From positions 1,116,001-1,180,000 of the forward strand of contig NC_089276.1 in the NCBI RefSeq assembly GCF_963678975.1: DNA of 64,000 nt, written 5' to 3'. Shown here in pieces: positions 25,917 through 38,400 of this stretch. Position numbers and translations under genes: made by a program. The notes under the pieces are model-generated. The model did not search any database and was not told the DNA's origin. It worked only from the letters and a program-made list of their open reading frames with translations. Each line of letters begins with the position of its first letter. Positions within the stretch are counted from its first letter, which is position 1. The DNA is from Dysidea avara. Lineage: Eukaryota; Porifera; Demospongiae; Dictyoceratida; Dysideidae.

Positions 25917-26279
25917 GCTGACATTGATGATAACAAACAGTTTGTATACCGGTTCTCTTATGAACGTAATACCGGTACTGTAACAAAACGGGGAAACACC
26001 ACGATGCGCATGCGTACAAAAATCCAATTTTTGGTTTTCCGCGTGAGGCATTTACCAGGATTCATATCCACCAAATGGTCGTCTGCATCACATCCTTTCC
26101 TTGTGATGTGTATGGTCAATTATTTTACACATCCTGAATTAGAAGCTATAGGATCACAACATTATTCTTTTTCGACAGCTTACCAATATCTCAGAACAGA
26201 ATTAGCTACTTTCGTTTGCGTATGTGATGTGATTTCAGTCTTTGGGGGTGTTAATTGCCTGTCCCTTTGTTAGGACCCA

Positions 26280-27060
26280 TCGGCAATTGCAGTCTGCCCA
26301 ATAAATAAAGGCAGTGGATACTGAACCGAAAGTAGGTTCAATAAGGACTACTGGAGCTTTAGGCAAGTGTGCTAACCACTGTGCTACCGCTGCTAGCTAT
26401 ACCCACCCCCCTACTTTTCTATCTTATAAATGTTAGTATATGGCAACCTAAGGCCACTCCAAATAAATTCTCTATTTCCCGTCCTAGACCCAAGCATATT
26501 TGCATGCGGGCGGGAGGTTCATTTCCATTATTCATTATACGATTGGCAGCTTTTCAAGCCATTATTTGCCTGGCACAACTTTAAAAAGCTGTATAAAAGC
26601 ACGCTTAAGCTTGTTCCTTCCTTTTGAAGTTGCAAAAATAGCACAAACATGAAATTTGTGCCGACTTGATAGCACTGCATGCTAACACGTGAGCTGACAT
26701 GGTTTCAAATGAGCCTGTCAGTATGCAACAATAACCGGAAAATAATGGAAGAATACGGAATAATGGAATATTTAGAGCTGACAGTAACTGACAGTAAATG
26801 GATGCGGGCGGTGGAGAGAATTTATTTGGAGTGGCCTAAAGGTGACGAAAAAGCCAAAGCTGAACCCGACCCTATCCCAAACGTTAATACTAATTTTCGC
26901 GGCCTTTAAAGTCAAATGCTCGGGGAAACTACTAGACGCGTCTCCTAAAGTCGAATGCTCAGGGCAACCACTAGATGCGAAAATAAAAAATAATAAAAAC
27001 CTTTCGGTTCAGTAACTTCCAGAAATAAAATACTCAATCGCGGGTTTTCCCCTACTTCAT
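26280..27060. other. Copy-specific insert upstream of A', nature unknown
   Basis: The left copy passes directly from the part matching 26,280 to the part matching 27,060 (near 5,510-5,545), so about 0.75 kb is extra here. It shows no clear ends or recognisable protein. Open frames in it are short and unsupported. Confidence 0.45.
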
Positions 27061-27174
27061 GAATTATGGTTCCACAGCTTTCCAATCCAGCTGGTATGGG
27101 CTGCAGACGATGTTTAGCCATATGGTTTTGTTTTATAGGGTGCCGGGTGCAGCTTTTTACTGTGCAGCAAAGTT

Positions 27175-27420
27175 GGCTCCGAGTGTGGCGCTTGGCCGGA
27201 ATCTGGGTGGCCTACGGATCAAGTCACGATGGGGTTCGCTTTTTTTCAGCCCTTCTAGGTATTTGTCCTGTTTCACTTTAGGATATTTAGCTCAAAGAGT
27301 TTCGCTTGGGCTTCTAGGCTATGAGTAAACACCTCGAACAGGCTCTGCCTTCTGTGTACACCCTCCAGTGCCTATTAAACTGGTAAAGTAGATAATAACA
27401 ACATAACGTAACAACAACAG
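27175..27420 (+). mobile_element. Probable SINE, family 3
   Basis: Ends in an ACAACAACAG-type tail after a body with CTTCTGTGTACACCCTCCAG; the same body end is inserted at 11,781-11,834. A possible B box GGTTCGCTT lies near 27,233. GTGCAGC occurs before it (27,160-27,166) and after the adjoining MITE (27,727-27,733). The whole block is missing from the left copy. Confidence 0.5.
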
Positions 27421-27727
27421 CATGGGCGTAAGCAGGAATTTTGAAAAAGGGGTTTTCACTGCAGCTAAGTGACTGTTATATTATAGAGTAGTTTATATTG
27501 CCTGACTGCTTTATTAGAGTGTATCTCGATCTTTTCACCAATCATAATTCAGAATAATGCTATAAGTCAGGCGAGAAACTATTATTTAACGTTTAAAATG
27601 TGTCCTGTTCCATGATAAATTTCAGATTCTGGAAACCTGAAGTTTCAATTTCTTAATGTTTCAAGTAGTGTGAAATCCACAGGGATTTTCTGAAACCCCT
27701 GGAAACTCCCCTCGGTATACGCCCCTG
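27421..27727 (-). mobile_element. hAT-like MITE, second copy (inverted)
   Basis: Reverse complement of the element at 18,394-18,714 along its whole length: left end CATGGGCGTAAGCAGG, right end CGGTATACGCCCCTG. No ORF. Confidence 0.8.
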
Positions 27728-28572
27728 TGCAGCAGGGATCACAGATGATCTACTTAGTTATTACAAAAAATATTCATGGAAGGGTAGGTAGGGGGAGGGG
27801 CTCCAACGCTTAATCACAGAGAGTAAAAAAGGTATAGCTAGTCATCATGCTTCTTTCCTTAATCGTGAATCATTAGGGATAAACTGAGTAATGTTTGAGG
27901 ATATTGAGATATAAGATCAGGAGCTCATAAGCACCAATCAAATATGTGGTTTTATTGGCTTCAATGACCAAGCTAAGGTATGTTATGGCTTCTTGATAAA
28001 ATTGTGATCACGATTGAGTTTGTCAAAGCTGACAAATCCACTAGCAACAATGGTGTGGATACAGTGATGAACAATACTACATCTTGAAGTGCTCTGAAAT
28101 AGTGACTTGCTCTTCGGATGATACAAAGACACCAGCTAGGTGTTATAACTGATGAAACTATGCTAATGCATTAATGTAATTCACAACTATTCTTATAAGG
28201 CACTGTGCATTACAGTTGAAATTCACCAACAGTGTGCAGAGACTATTAACAGATCATAAACGCTTCTTTCCACCTTGTGGTGCTCATGGGTTCCTGATAA
28301 AATCATTAAAAAGTTTACACATTATTACAATTTCTCTCAGTTTTTATCATGAAGACTGCAAGGCCAGGGGACACTTTGGGCCCCAGCTGAGAGGATTATT
28401 GTCCTATATTTTTTTGCTGTAATATTATAAAGGTTTTCCTCTTTCAGAGGTATGTAGCTATATGGAGCCATCATTGTCCTTATTATAGAGGTTTTCTATT
28501 GTGTCCTTAATTTGGGGATTTTGTTAAGATTCCATTGTACATACGATTACATATAAGTGAATGGTATATAGT

Positions 28573-28840
28573 AATAATACTTGTACGTTTCATTTTTGCT
28601 GTCCCTGTTCTTTCTGTACCAGCAACACACACCACCCCTTTTTACTCTATACGTAACTAAGTAGTATATTTTAATTAGGTAGTTAGTATTTATAATTAGT
28701 TACTGGCAGTTCGTGCCTTTAGCTATTAGCCACCCTACTCTAATCACTAATCATATCATTGTCAGTCTTGTAATCAACTATATTTGTACATGTACAGTGT
28801 TGTTGTAAAACAAATAAATAATAATAAATAATAATAGTAC
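28573..28840 (+). mobile_element. 5'-truncated retroelement tail, post-duplication insertion
   Basis: Absent from the left copy at about 7,990, where the flanks join directly. Ends in an AAATAATAATAAATAATAAT-like tail next to a repeat of the target. No ORF. Probably the 3' UTR of a non-LTR element. Confidence 0.65.
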
Positions 28841-29011
28841 ATTGTAAGCATATAACTGTGTACCTACTTATGTACAACCATAAAATCACTCGAGCTAACT
28901 ATATTGCTATTAATAAATAAAGTAGCTATATGAGTCGATTGTCGATGATGAGAATGATTCCTAGCTAATATTACTATACATCACACACAAATACTGTAGC
29001 TGCTTCACAGT

Positions 29012-29908
29012 TCACTGCTGAATAATACACCATTCCTTAGAGGTATTAGCTGCAGGCAGCTGCAGTGTCACTGGGCTGGCATCAACTGCCATGCCACTCT
29101 CATTATTAGTATAACGCAAGTTGTGGAACAAGTCAAGTGCAGTCTGAGCTAGGAACAGATTAGAAGTCTGTACCGTTGTACAGTTGGTATAAATCGAAAT
29201 TGTCTGGTCTACTATTTCTTCTGTGATGGAGCAATCCGTGCCATTAGCTGCCAGCTGTAGCTGCATGTCATGGAATGATGGGTATAGTAATTTAGTGACC
29301 TAAACCAGTTAACTATTGACTTACTGTATATTCTAGTACTGGTAAAACAGTCTCATTCAGCAGTTGGATGATCCTTCTCTCTATCTCCAGTACTTCTGCT
29401 CGCTCTGCCTCTACCACTTCCTGAGCGATTAGACTGGAGTCGTTGACAATCGTCTCGGCCAGCTTTAGTTGAACAACCAACTCGTTATAGTATTTGGCTA
29501 ACTGGCCATATGTTAAAGGAGTCATTTCTCCACACTTTTCTTCTTTTCCTGCCATGTCGTAGAACAATCTTCCCCTGCACACCTTACGTTTCTTTTGCTG
29601 ATACTAAAGAGGAATACCACGTGATATTATACGCATGCGTATAATGACATAAAGAGTCTACTTACCTCAGCCGTTAATAAGTTTTCATCAGTAAGATAGA
29701 AAGCTCCTCTCCAAAGCAAATACAAATTATTAGAGTTTTCAGTTGGTGTTATCAGTGAAACTAGCAGTTCATTTAGTGTAATTGGTTGATCGGCGGTGGG
29801 CGGGGCTTCTCTTCTTCCAGCCGGCAACGAGTGTACGATAGTAAGAGTATTCAACATGATGATGATGATGATGTTGAAACAGATTGTATGTCTGTACTTT
29901 AACTCCAT
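29012..29908 (-). CDS. Secreted helical (cytokine-like) protein, gene B'
   Basis: Exons 29908-29666 (81 codons), 29603-29325 (93 codons) and 29260-29012 (82 codons plus stop) give 256 residues with phase-0 introns. Differences from gene B cluster in the signal peptide, which is two residues longer with an isoleucine run (NIIIIIM); the mature chain has about seven changes. All five cysteines, the SLPAGRRE start and splice sites are kept. The palindrome ACGCATGCGT in intron 1 (29,631-29,640) is identical in gene B (8,791-8,800). Function is inferred as for gene B. Confidence 0.85.
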
Positions 29909-30644
29909 TTCGCTTTATCCTCTTTTAATGCTGTTCTAAATCCGGCTCTGCCTGCAAGTTAAGAGCTATATTGAGCTATAGTTATGGATGATAATATCTA
30001 CCCCATTCTTTTTATATGCACGTTCGTTACGAAAGTACACTTATTATTTGCAAACACATTTCCATAAATAAGCGATCTGGAAGCCTTGTAGTGAGCACAA
30101 TGTACCAGCACAGGGAAATTACCTATCAATGCAATCTTGCCGACCTTTTTAGTAAGTTTGACAGGCCATGCAGTAAAAAAGTGTACAGGCCAGTACTGTC
30201 CGTCCTTATAGCTATACATATGCTTGTACTGCCAGAGAATACTTTGTGGGACACGAACGAACCTCTATATAATATTACTACAAGGCTGTCAGTAGAGCAT
30301 GCCTTCGCTATAGGATTGCTGACAGCCGCGTAGTAATAGGAAGAGATTTCTGAAAGAGGTCAATTGGCCAAGTCCTAGCTGCATGCAAAGGAAGTTTATC
30401 CATATAGATAGTAGCTATATACCTTCTTATCTACAGATGGTTTATACATTGTTTATGGGATATTGTAAGCCGGCTATCTGATGAAACAAAGTTACATGCC
30501 TGCAGCCATTCAATTTTGGTAAGTTAAAATAATATAGCTATAAGTTACATTCTATTTATTGCCAATACAATATGCACAAACTATATTACAGTTTTCTATT
30601 AATTTTGTTTCTTTTGTAACTGATCTCCCTGCATGCCACAACTA

Positions 30645-30870
30645 GAGGTCACCATCAAAGATTTCTGCAGTTGCCAACAAGGATAGATGCTTATATGAAC
30701 TCCTTCTTTCCTTTTACAATAAAATTATGGAACCAACTAGATTATCATATTATCCAAGCTCCATCTCTTGATTTATTTAACAATTATATAAATTTGTAAA
30801 TAAGTAGCTAACTACATATGTACGAATATACTCATGATTGAGTTTGTACATTAACAAATATATATATATA
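30645..30870 (+). mobile_element. 5'-truncated LINE tail
   Basis: Plus-strand ORF2 ending with RIDAYMNSFFPFTIKLWNQL, a stop near 30,799, then a tail ending in (TA)n at 30,857-30,874. The same tail is found at 58,268-58,456. Confidence 0.8.
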
Positions 30871-30874
30871 TATA

Positions 30875-31900
30875 TGATCCTCGCCCTGATCTGATCTAGT
30901 TAACACCTTAATGGTTCTGCCTGTGTGCTCCATCACTTTCTAATGCTACCATATATGGGTAATGAAATTAAACACTGTTTCTGTACTGTATAGCTAGTGT
31001 GAAACTGATTGCTTTCAACAGTTTATCAGACTATTGTGATCCATGTCAATAATGTGTTCCCCTCAGATAGACACATATGGATAAGGGTTAACCAATAGTT
31101 ACAAACCATATTGGTTTCACATTATAGCTTATGTCTACATCATTGCAACTTGTGGTCAGTACAAGTAATACATAAAGTGATTAGCTATCCCACAATGAAC
31201 ACCATCATTGCTCGTTAAATGGGTTGAAGTCTCTTTAGAGTATCCATGTGAAAACAGTGTCGCTACAACTCATTTTGTTTAGTTTGCAAACCCTGTATAT
31301 GGGATCAACCATGAGTATACACAAAAGGGTATGTAATACAATGCATGAATGTAAGTACATTGATCAGTTATCACACATGTGAACAGTCTTGATTTTGACA
31401 AAATAAAGGACTATTTACACCACACTGCAAGTGTGATGGATTTCTGTTTCGCATGCAGTAACACCCACAAATAATTTTACGTAATGTATCTATAGTAACA
31501 GTTATTTTCTCTTGTTAGATTGTGTGATTTCAAGTTGCCACATGTGAGCATACACAAGTTAAAGAGGAACTAAGGAAACCTTTATGGATTAACTGCTTCA
31601 CTACACTTTGGTAATTTACCATCTACACCACTTCCTATTGTGATGTAAGAATTGCAATTTTCATTGGAAATAAACTGGATAGGAAAGTTCTAATTGTGAA
31701 GAACACAAGACACTATATCTTGGGTCATAATTCATGGACCACTCACTGGTATGTATGTGTGTAATTAAAGCCTTACGTGTCCAGCACTCACAACAACCAT
31801 TGCATGGGTAGCACTATGACACTTGTAGGTGACAACCACCACTTAACATACCATGCACAACTACAAGGAAATAAAGTGACTCGTGCAGAAGAGTATAAAG
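30875..31900. other. Intergenic stretch between B' and membralin
   Basis: Partly collinear with 9,660-11,150 in the left copy. No gene seen. Confidence 0.5.
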
Positions 31901-31901
31901 T

Positions 31902-32100
31902 ACAAGTATAGGAATTTTAAACTAGAGTGGGGACCACAATAAAAAGTACTGAAACAAGCTGGATTGGATTACTATGTAATATCCAATTGCTGTAAAACAA
32001 TAAGCAAATATCACATACTACTCCAACCCAGCTTGTTTCAGTACTTCTCATTGTGGTACTATGTTGTCCCTATGCTCTAGTTTAAAATTCTTATATTTGT
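31902..32100. mobile_element. MITE with long terminal inverted repeats
   Basis: Both ends carry AATTTTAAACTAGAG and, further in, AGTACTGAAACAAGCTGG in inverted orientation, making a fold-back of about 200 bp. Not found at the matching place in the left copy. Confidence 0.75.
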
Positions 32101-32401
32101 TTGTGAACTTTCTCTGCAAGTTCATGACCACTAAACACACTGTAGCTGGATTTTGGAAAATAGATTTTTAACACTAATCCATATGGGAGCTCTATATAGC
32201 CCTAAAATTTTTCATTCATTTAGCAATGTTGGTGCTAACTATTGACCAGATTTGAGGTCATTAGTTTCTTTCAATCTATGAATCATACATGTGCTCACTC
32301 ACACATGCAGTGCAGTTGTATATATTTATAGAATCATTCAGTTGTTATAATTGTTGAATCATAAAAAAATTTTTACACTGAATAGCATACGGTTGACTAA
32401 A

Positions 32402-35400
32402 TTATGATAAAGGTCTTCTCACTAACATTTCAGAATTATGATGGAATCTATTACGACTATTACTAGTGCTACTGTTAGTGCTGCTAACACTGTTACTGCT
32501 ACTGGCTGCTGCATTATTGGGTGCTGCTGAAGTGTCCAAATTATCCACCTCAACGTCTGATACATCAATGTCTACTTCTCTGCTTCTTTCATCATTATCT
32601 TCATCATCAATAATAGCTAGGGAGATACGAGGAAATGGTCGTACTGGAGCATGAATGATTGCCACTAGATGACGTCTCCCGATAAAAAATGGTAGCCTGC
32701 GTCTACGCTGCTCGACCAGTGGTAATTCGTAACGATGAAAGAAGTATAACATTGAATGCTGGAAAGTAACCAAACAGTCATACAATGTATATAGTAAGGT
32801 TGTATGCTAACCTGTATCAGCAGCCAGTGTGCAATGAAGGCCAGCATTACAAATTGGCCATGGAATCTCGTGTAGTACGCATAAGGAAGAAAATGATACA
32901 AGAAGAAAAACCTGAAGGAAATATATGCAATATAGCATATAGATGTAGCTAATAAAACAATATTTTTCCTAATGAGGTAATGTCCTGAAAAGTTCCCTGT
33001 TTGACATTCAGTCAAGTAAAGAATTATCCTCAAATACAGCAGCAACGGATGCCATTAAAGAACATTTCCAAATGTATTGATCATAACAATTTCCATTATA
33101 GGAATTGCTTGATTAATAAACTGTACTTGTGAAAATAATGGATAGTGAACCAAACTTGGCAGCATGCACTAACTTCATAGATTATGCAAGATGTCAAAGG
33201 TCAGACAATCTCTCACTTATAGTACACTGTACAATACTACCAACAAAAATTAACCTCGGCCAGTATTTCTTGGAACTGGTAGAACGACAGAAAACAGCAT
33301 AAAAGTGATCAGCCTCAACCACAACTAGTAACATCATCAAACAGAATAATCCACTATCATCAAGGGCCTCACATATCACCACCACCAACCCTACAAAGTA
33401 GTAACAGTCAAGAGATGCTAATTTACTACCTGTAATATTCATTATGTGTGATAAATATTCATAGTCTCTATATATTCCTGTAGCCCTAAATGATCTGTTC
33501 ACATATATCTGTACCAAGAGATAATAATTATGGCAGTCTCTATTCTCAACTGATATGAAAACCTGTATAACTATCTGTTTGAGGCCAACAAAACGGTAAA
33601 TATGTGTCGGTAGTAAAGTACCATACCTTAACATTGCATAAGTATTTGATTAGATTCATAAGTGTAAAGCACTATATTTAAGAACTTACAACAACATCTT
33701 TTAACCACACACTATGATGTGCATTTTTAAAGACACAAAAAATGTAAAAAAAGTACTGGAGGTGAAAACAAAATGAGTGAGTAGGCACAAGCATAACAGG
33801 GACAAGTTTTCCTTTCAGTCCACAATCATAACTTGGCCTTATTATTGGCACTTGTGTAAACAAATGGTACCAACTGGAATGTGTTTAATGAATTGATCGG
33901 GACTTACCTACTGACGCATATGTGATCAACAACAGTGACACTTGGTGAGCATGAACTGGACTGACCGTTCCATCAAAGAAAACATTACGCACATAATCTG
34001 CAACAAAATAATGTTTGTTAAGTTTAGCATGGTGGGTTGGAGTTCAATGATGGGGCCCCAGCCCTTGAGGTGAAGATAGTGAATCAAATTTTTAGTGGGT
34101 CGGGTAAATTCTGAATACATTTACTACTGGGATGCATTAAGGGTTGGAATACAAAAGTTCAATATGCACTTTATAAATCAAGTCCAGAAACTTTGAAATA
34201 ACCATATAGTGACTGTGCTGCATAGATGAATGTGATAGTTGTGGAACTGAGGCATGCAATGGAGAAAACACAGTCATTTTATGTAACCGGATCTGCAAGA
34301 ATCCCATATGTTCGTGCAAGCCTAATTTTACAGTAGAATGCAATTAACGCAATGGGTGGAGTACTTACGAAATCATTAAAAAATCCATAATTTTTAAAGC
34401 CCTTCTTTCACAGTGAAGGAAGGTGATAAAGGCATAAAACCTTGATAGAATTGTGATCTCCAAAGCAAGAAGAGATCCAAAATCTTTGTTTTGTGTCAGT
34501 ACTCGGGATATGAACGTTAGTCTGCCCTGCATTGGTCAAAAGGTTTACAATCATTTTTCCTCACATTTTTTCCTTCGCCCTGGTCATAGGAAAGGCCTGA
34601 AAGACAAAACTCACCCAGTACTGGATTTGCCTGTTCATGGAGAACCCGATGGTGCAAGTTGCATCCTGGTAGAGGACAGTATTCGTAAGTTATGATCGTT
34701 AAATTAAGCACCTGTAGTTTATTTTTCATATTGTCACTGTACAAATAGCACTGTAAGTTCTAAAGTTCTCTAGAGCCAGTTGACCATCCCTTTGGCTATA
34801 TAGATAAAGAAAATGTAATAAAATGGAATTTTTAAAATGCGCTAACATATGGGGTTCTTGCAGATCTGTTCACATACAACACAAACAGTCAAATTAAAGC
34901 AGTTCATGGTGGCAACATGTCACAGCATACAAAGTGTCAAAGTCTACATTGAAACAAACTGTAGAAAAATATGTGAAATATATACAAAGGGACACACCGA
35001 ACAATGATTAATTTGCTGTCCCAAAACTTCATTAGCATGATGCATGCGTCAAGGGACAATACACTAGTAAACAAAGCGTCATTGAAGCAAATTAATGAAT
35101 GTAAAATTGGATCATATTTCGTACCTTTATAAGTATTCCTAGCAACATCACCATATCATGTATTGCATTTCAACACTTTAAGGCTTCAAGAATTAGTCAC
35201 CAATAAATTATTCATTACCAACCCAACAAGACATTAAAGTTCTATTAATTTAATCCTATACTAGTATTTTTGATGTGTAATGCTAAACGTACCATGAGAG
35301 TGGGCAATTTCCAATTTAGCTGCAAAAAATATTATAATCGAGTAATGATAATCATGCAAATTTAAACATTCAACAACCAAAACTAATAAGCAGGTCACTT

Positions 35401-38400
35401 GGTACGTATACCAGTGACACTTCTGGGGACTTGCCAGCTTAACGAGTGACCTTATTACACAGAAACCTGACCAAAACGTGATGAGTCATAGAGACAACTA
35501 GACTACCGCACTGAGCAAAAGGGAATTGGCCAAGTTAAAAGGTTACTAAAAGAACACAATACACAGAGGGTAATAATGACCAGGAAAGGAAGTCGAGGTA
35601 ATTATAAACCAATAGGTAAAGTGTTATACATCAACTAGTAATTTATGATGACACAACATATCTGTAGTTCCTTGTAAAATACTGAAATGTTTGTCAAACT
35701 TTTTATATTGACTTGTATCTAAAGTAGAATTTCATCTTCCAACTTGTAAGAGTTATGGAGGTAGTTTCTGACAAGGTTGTGAGAAGTGTTTATACAAAAA
35801 GGCATTACCATTTGCGTATGCAGGTGATTAAGATAGACAGACAAACATGTACAGTAATGAACTGGAAGTAGACACAACTTACATAGCAGCTTGAAGAAAT
35901 GAAAATGGCACTGTCTCACATAAGTGGACACCAGTAGTGTCTGAAAAACACATTAACCAAATTAAATGTGATTCACACAGCTAACCCCCTCAAAATATAC
36001 TCCCCCTAAATGCCTAGAACAATAGTAATACCTGTACAACAATGGAAGGGACAGCTCCTACAATGGAAGGGACACAATTATATAATATTAACTACAGTAG
36101 CTGGCAACACTACCTGATGAATAACAACAATGTCAATAACAAATTGCAACATCTAAGAATGAACAAATTTGGAAGGCAGGTTCCCCTTGGGATAATCCCA
36201 CAATATTACTATGACTCTCAACTATTTGCCACAACATGACCACGTTGCTCTCCCACAACTAATAGAAGAATACTATATGGTATTTGTGAAATACCATGAT
36301 ATTAATAATTGAATAATATGGCTGCCACACATGACTTACAAAGAAAATGGTTGGCAGTACCCCTAACAGGTAGCGCACAGAGCTAGCCATCTGGAACCTG
36401 AACCAGTAGTAACTGCCTGACACTGCATCATGTAGGTATCCTGAAAGTAATACACAAAATCATATGTATGATATTGTATGTTGTACTGCAATACAGAAAC
36501 TGTTATCTATGTATAGTATAAGGCTGTCTATTGTATACACAGAAATTTACCATTTGATAAATAAAAATTGTTACTTTTATCATACTTGGTAGAAGAGAAA
36601 GACCCATTTGGATTTAATACGTATATAGTAGAAGTCTTTGGCACTTGAAGGGTCTTCTGCACCTAGCACCTAAATATAGCTACTTTTCTGAGACAGAAGA
36701 TAGACGCATGTAGGTTCACAGAAGGTTCAAGAATACTTTAGGTCTTGAGGTGTTCTGTGTCTTTTTAAAAAACTACAGTGGTAAAACTAAGGTGTGTAAT
36801 AGTATCCAACAGTATCACACGGTATATTACCCAGTGATTAATGATTGTGTAGAGTAACACAGATATTTCAGTTGTTGTTCATTTACGTGAAATGTGTAAC
36901 GTAAAATGGTAATTTGAAATGGATACGTGGCAACAGGCCTCAATAAGCTTCACCAGTTTTTTGTGTTGTTCACCAAATATTCAACAGTTGTTGAACAAGG
37001 AAAGTGTAGTAAGGACCAAAGATAACTCCAGCTCGTTCTTGAAACCAGTGGTACAAACGAGTACATTCGGATTGCCTTCAGGGCATTGCCAGAACTCACT
37101 AGGTTCACTGGCCAAATTAAAGCATGCAACCATTAACGCAACACAACTGAAATATCCATGTTATTCTATGCAATCGTCAGGTACTGCACCATTCGATACT
37201 CTTGGTTACTATTACATGTGACCCACTGAGCAAAAACCGGCTGTTGTCGCACATTCCTTGAATCCATTTTATTGCTTCTATAGTAACAAAGGAGTGGACA
37301 GGAAAAGTTTCAGCCTTTTGTGATAAAATACTCTCTGAGTTATAGTGCTACACAGTTGGAACAGAAATAAACTCGATTTATACAGCAACAATACAGTAAA
37401 TAAAATACAGGCACTTATTTAACTCACTACTGAAACAAGCTGCGAAGAAGGGGTTAGAATCTGTTCACCATGAACTGGCACATCGATCAAGGTATAGTAT
37501 TTTCCATGTATGACTCTCCGTGTGGACGAAGAAGAAGGCCATTTCAACAATTAAATGATGACGGTAAACTTTATTTCTACCTCATCATAAATAAGTACCC
37601 ATAATCAGACATGGGGCCAAGTACATTTAAAAGTACTTAAGTAAAGTACAAGTACATTTTACTGTAGTAAAATATACACTGTATTCAGTGTATTGTAGTG
37701 TGTAAGTGTGCCTAGAGGGGTTGATACTTTCAGGTTTTTGTCAACCATTCTCTCTCTTAAACTCTTAAAATGCACTGCCTTGAACAGCAGCATTGTTTTT
37801 GTTTACTAGAAAGCTATGACATCATTAATCGTGGCAACATGATACATAGTATGGTTGGGGAAGGCAGTAGAAGAATCGCAAGTAGTTGTAAATTGCACCT
37901 TCATACAATTTTGTTGTTCTCATTGTACACCACCGTGTACAAACTACGTACAATGTTTGCAGTACTTACAAGTACTTACAAGTACTTTAAGTACTCAAGT
38001 ACATACAAGTACTTAGTGAAGTACTTGAGTATAAGTACAAGTACACTGGGGAAATTAAGAAAGTATTTAAGTAAAGTACAAGTACTTTCAAATCTGTACT
38101 TAAGTGTACTTAAGTATAAGTACTCATGTACTTGGCCCCATGTCTGCCCATAATTCACATACTATACGTTGTATGAACACGGAACAATGATTTTCTAACT
38201 TCTAATGAACAGGAGAATATTATAGTGTATAGGTTTTATTGATTTGAGCTTTGTTTCAGTGCATACGGAAGCGATTAAAACATGCGTAAAATTTTTATGT
38301 AGCATGCGTATTTCTACCTGGTTTACTTAATATTTCAACACGTTTTGTAGCAAAATAGAATTTTGAGAAAATGGCCGGTTTTCGCTCAGCGGGTCACATA

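Noticed and set aside
27059-27328. 89-codon plus-strand frame upstream of gene A'
   Set aside because: It spans copy-specific inserted DNA and a SINE-like element; no homology or splice sites.
37770-38153. 127-codon frame with Tyr-Lys-Tyr repeats
   Set aside because: It translates the AAGTACTT-rich subterminal repeats of the hAT-like MITE.
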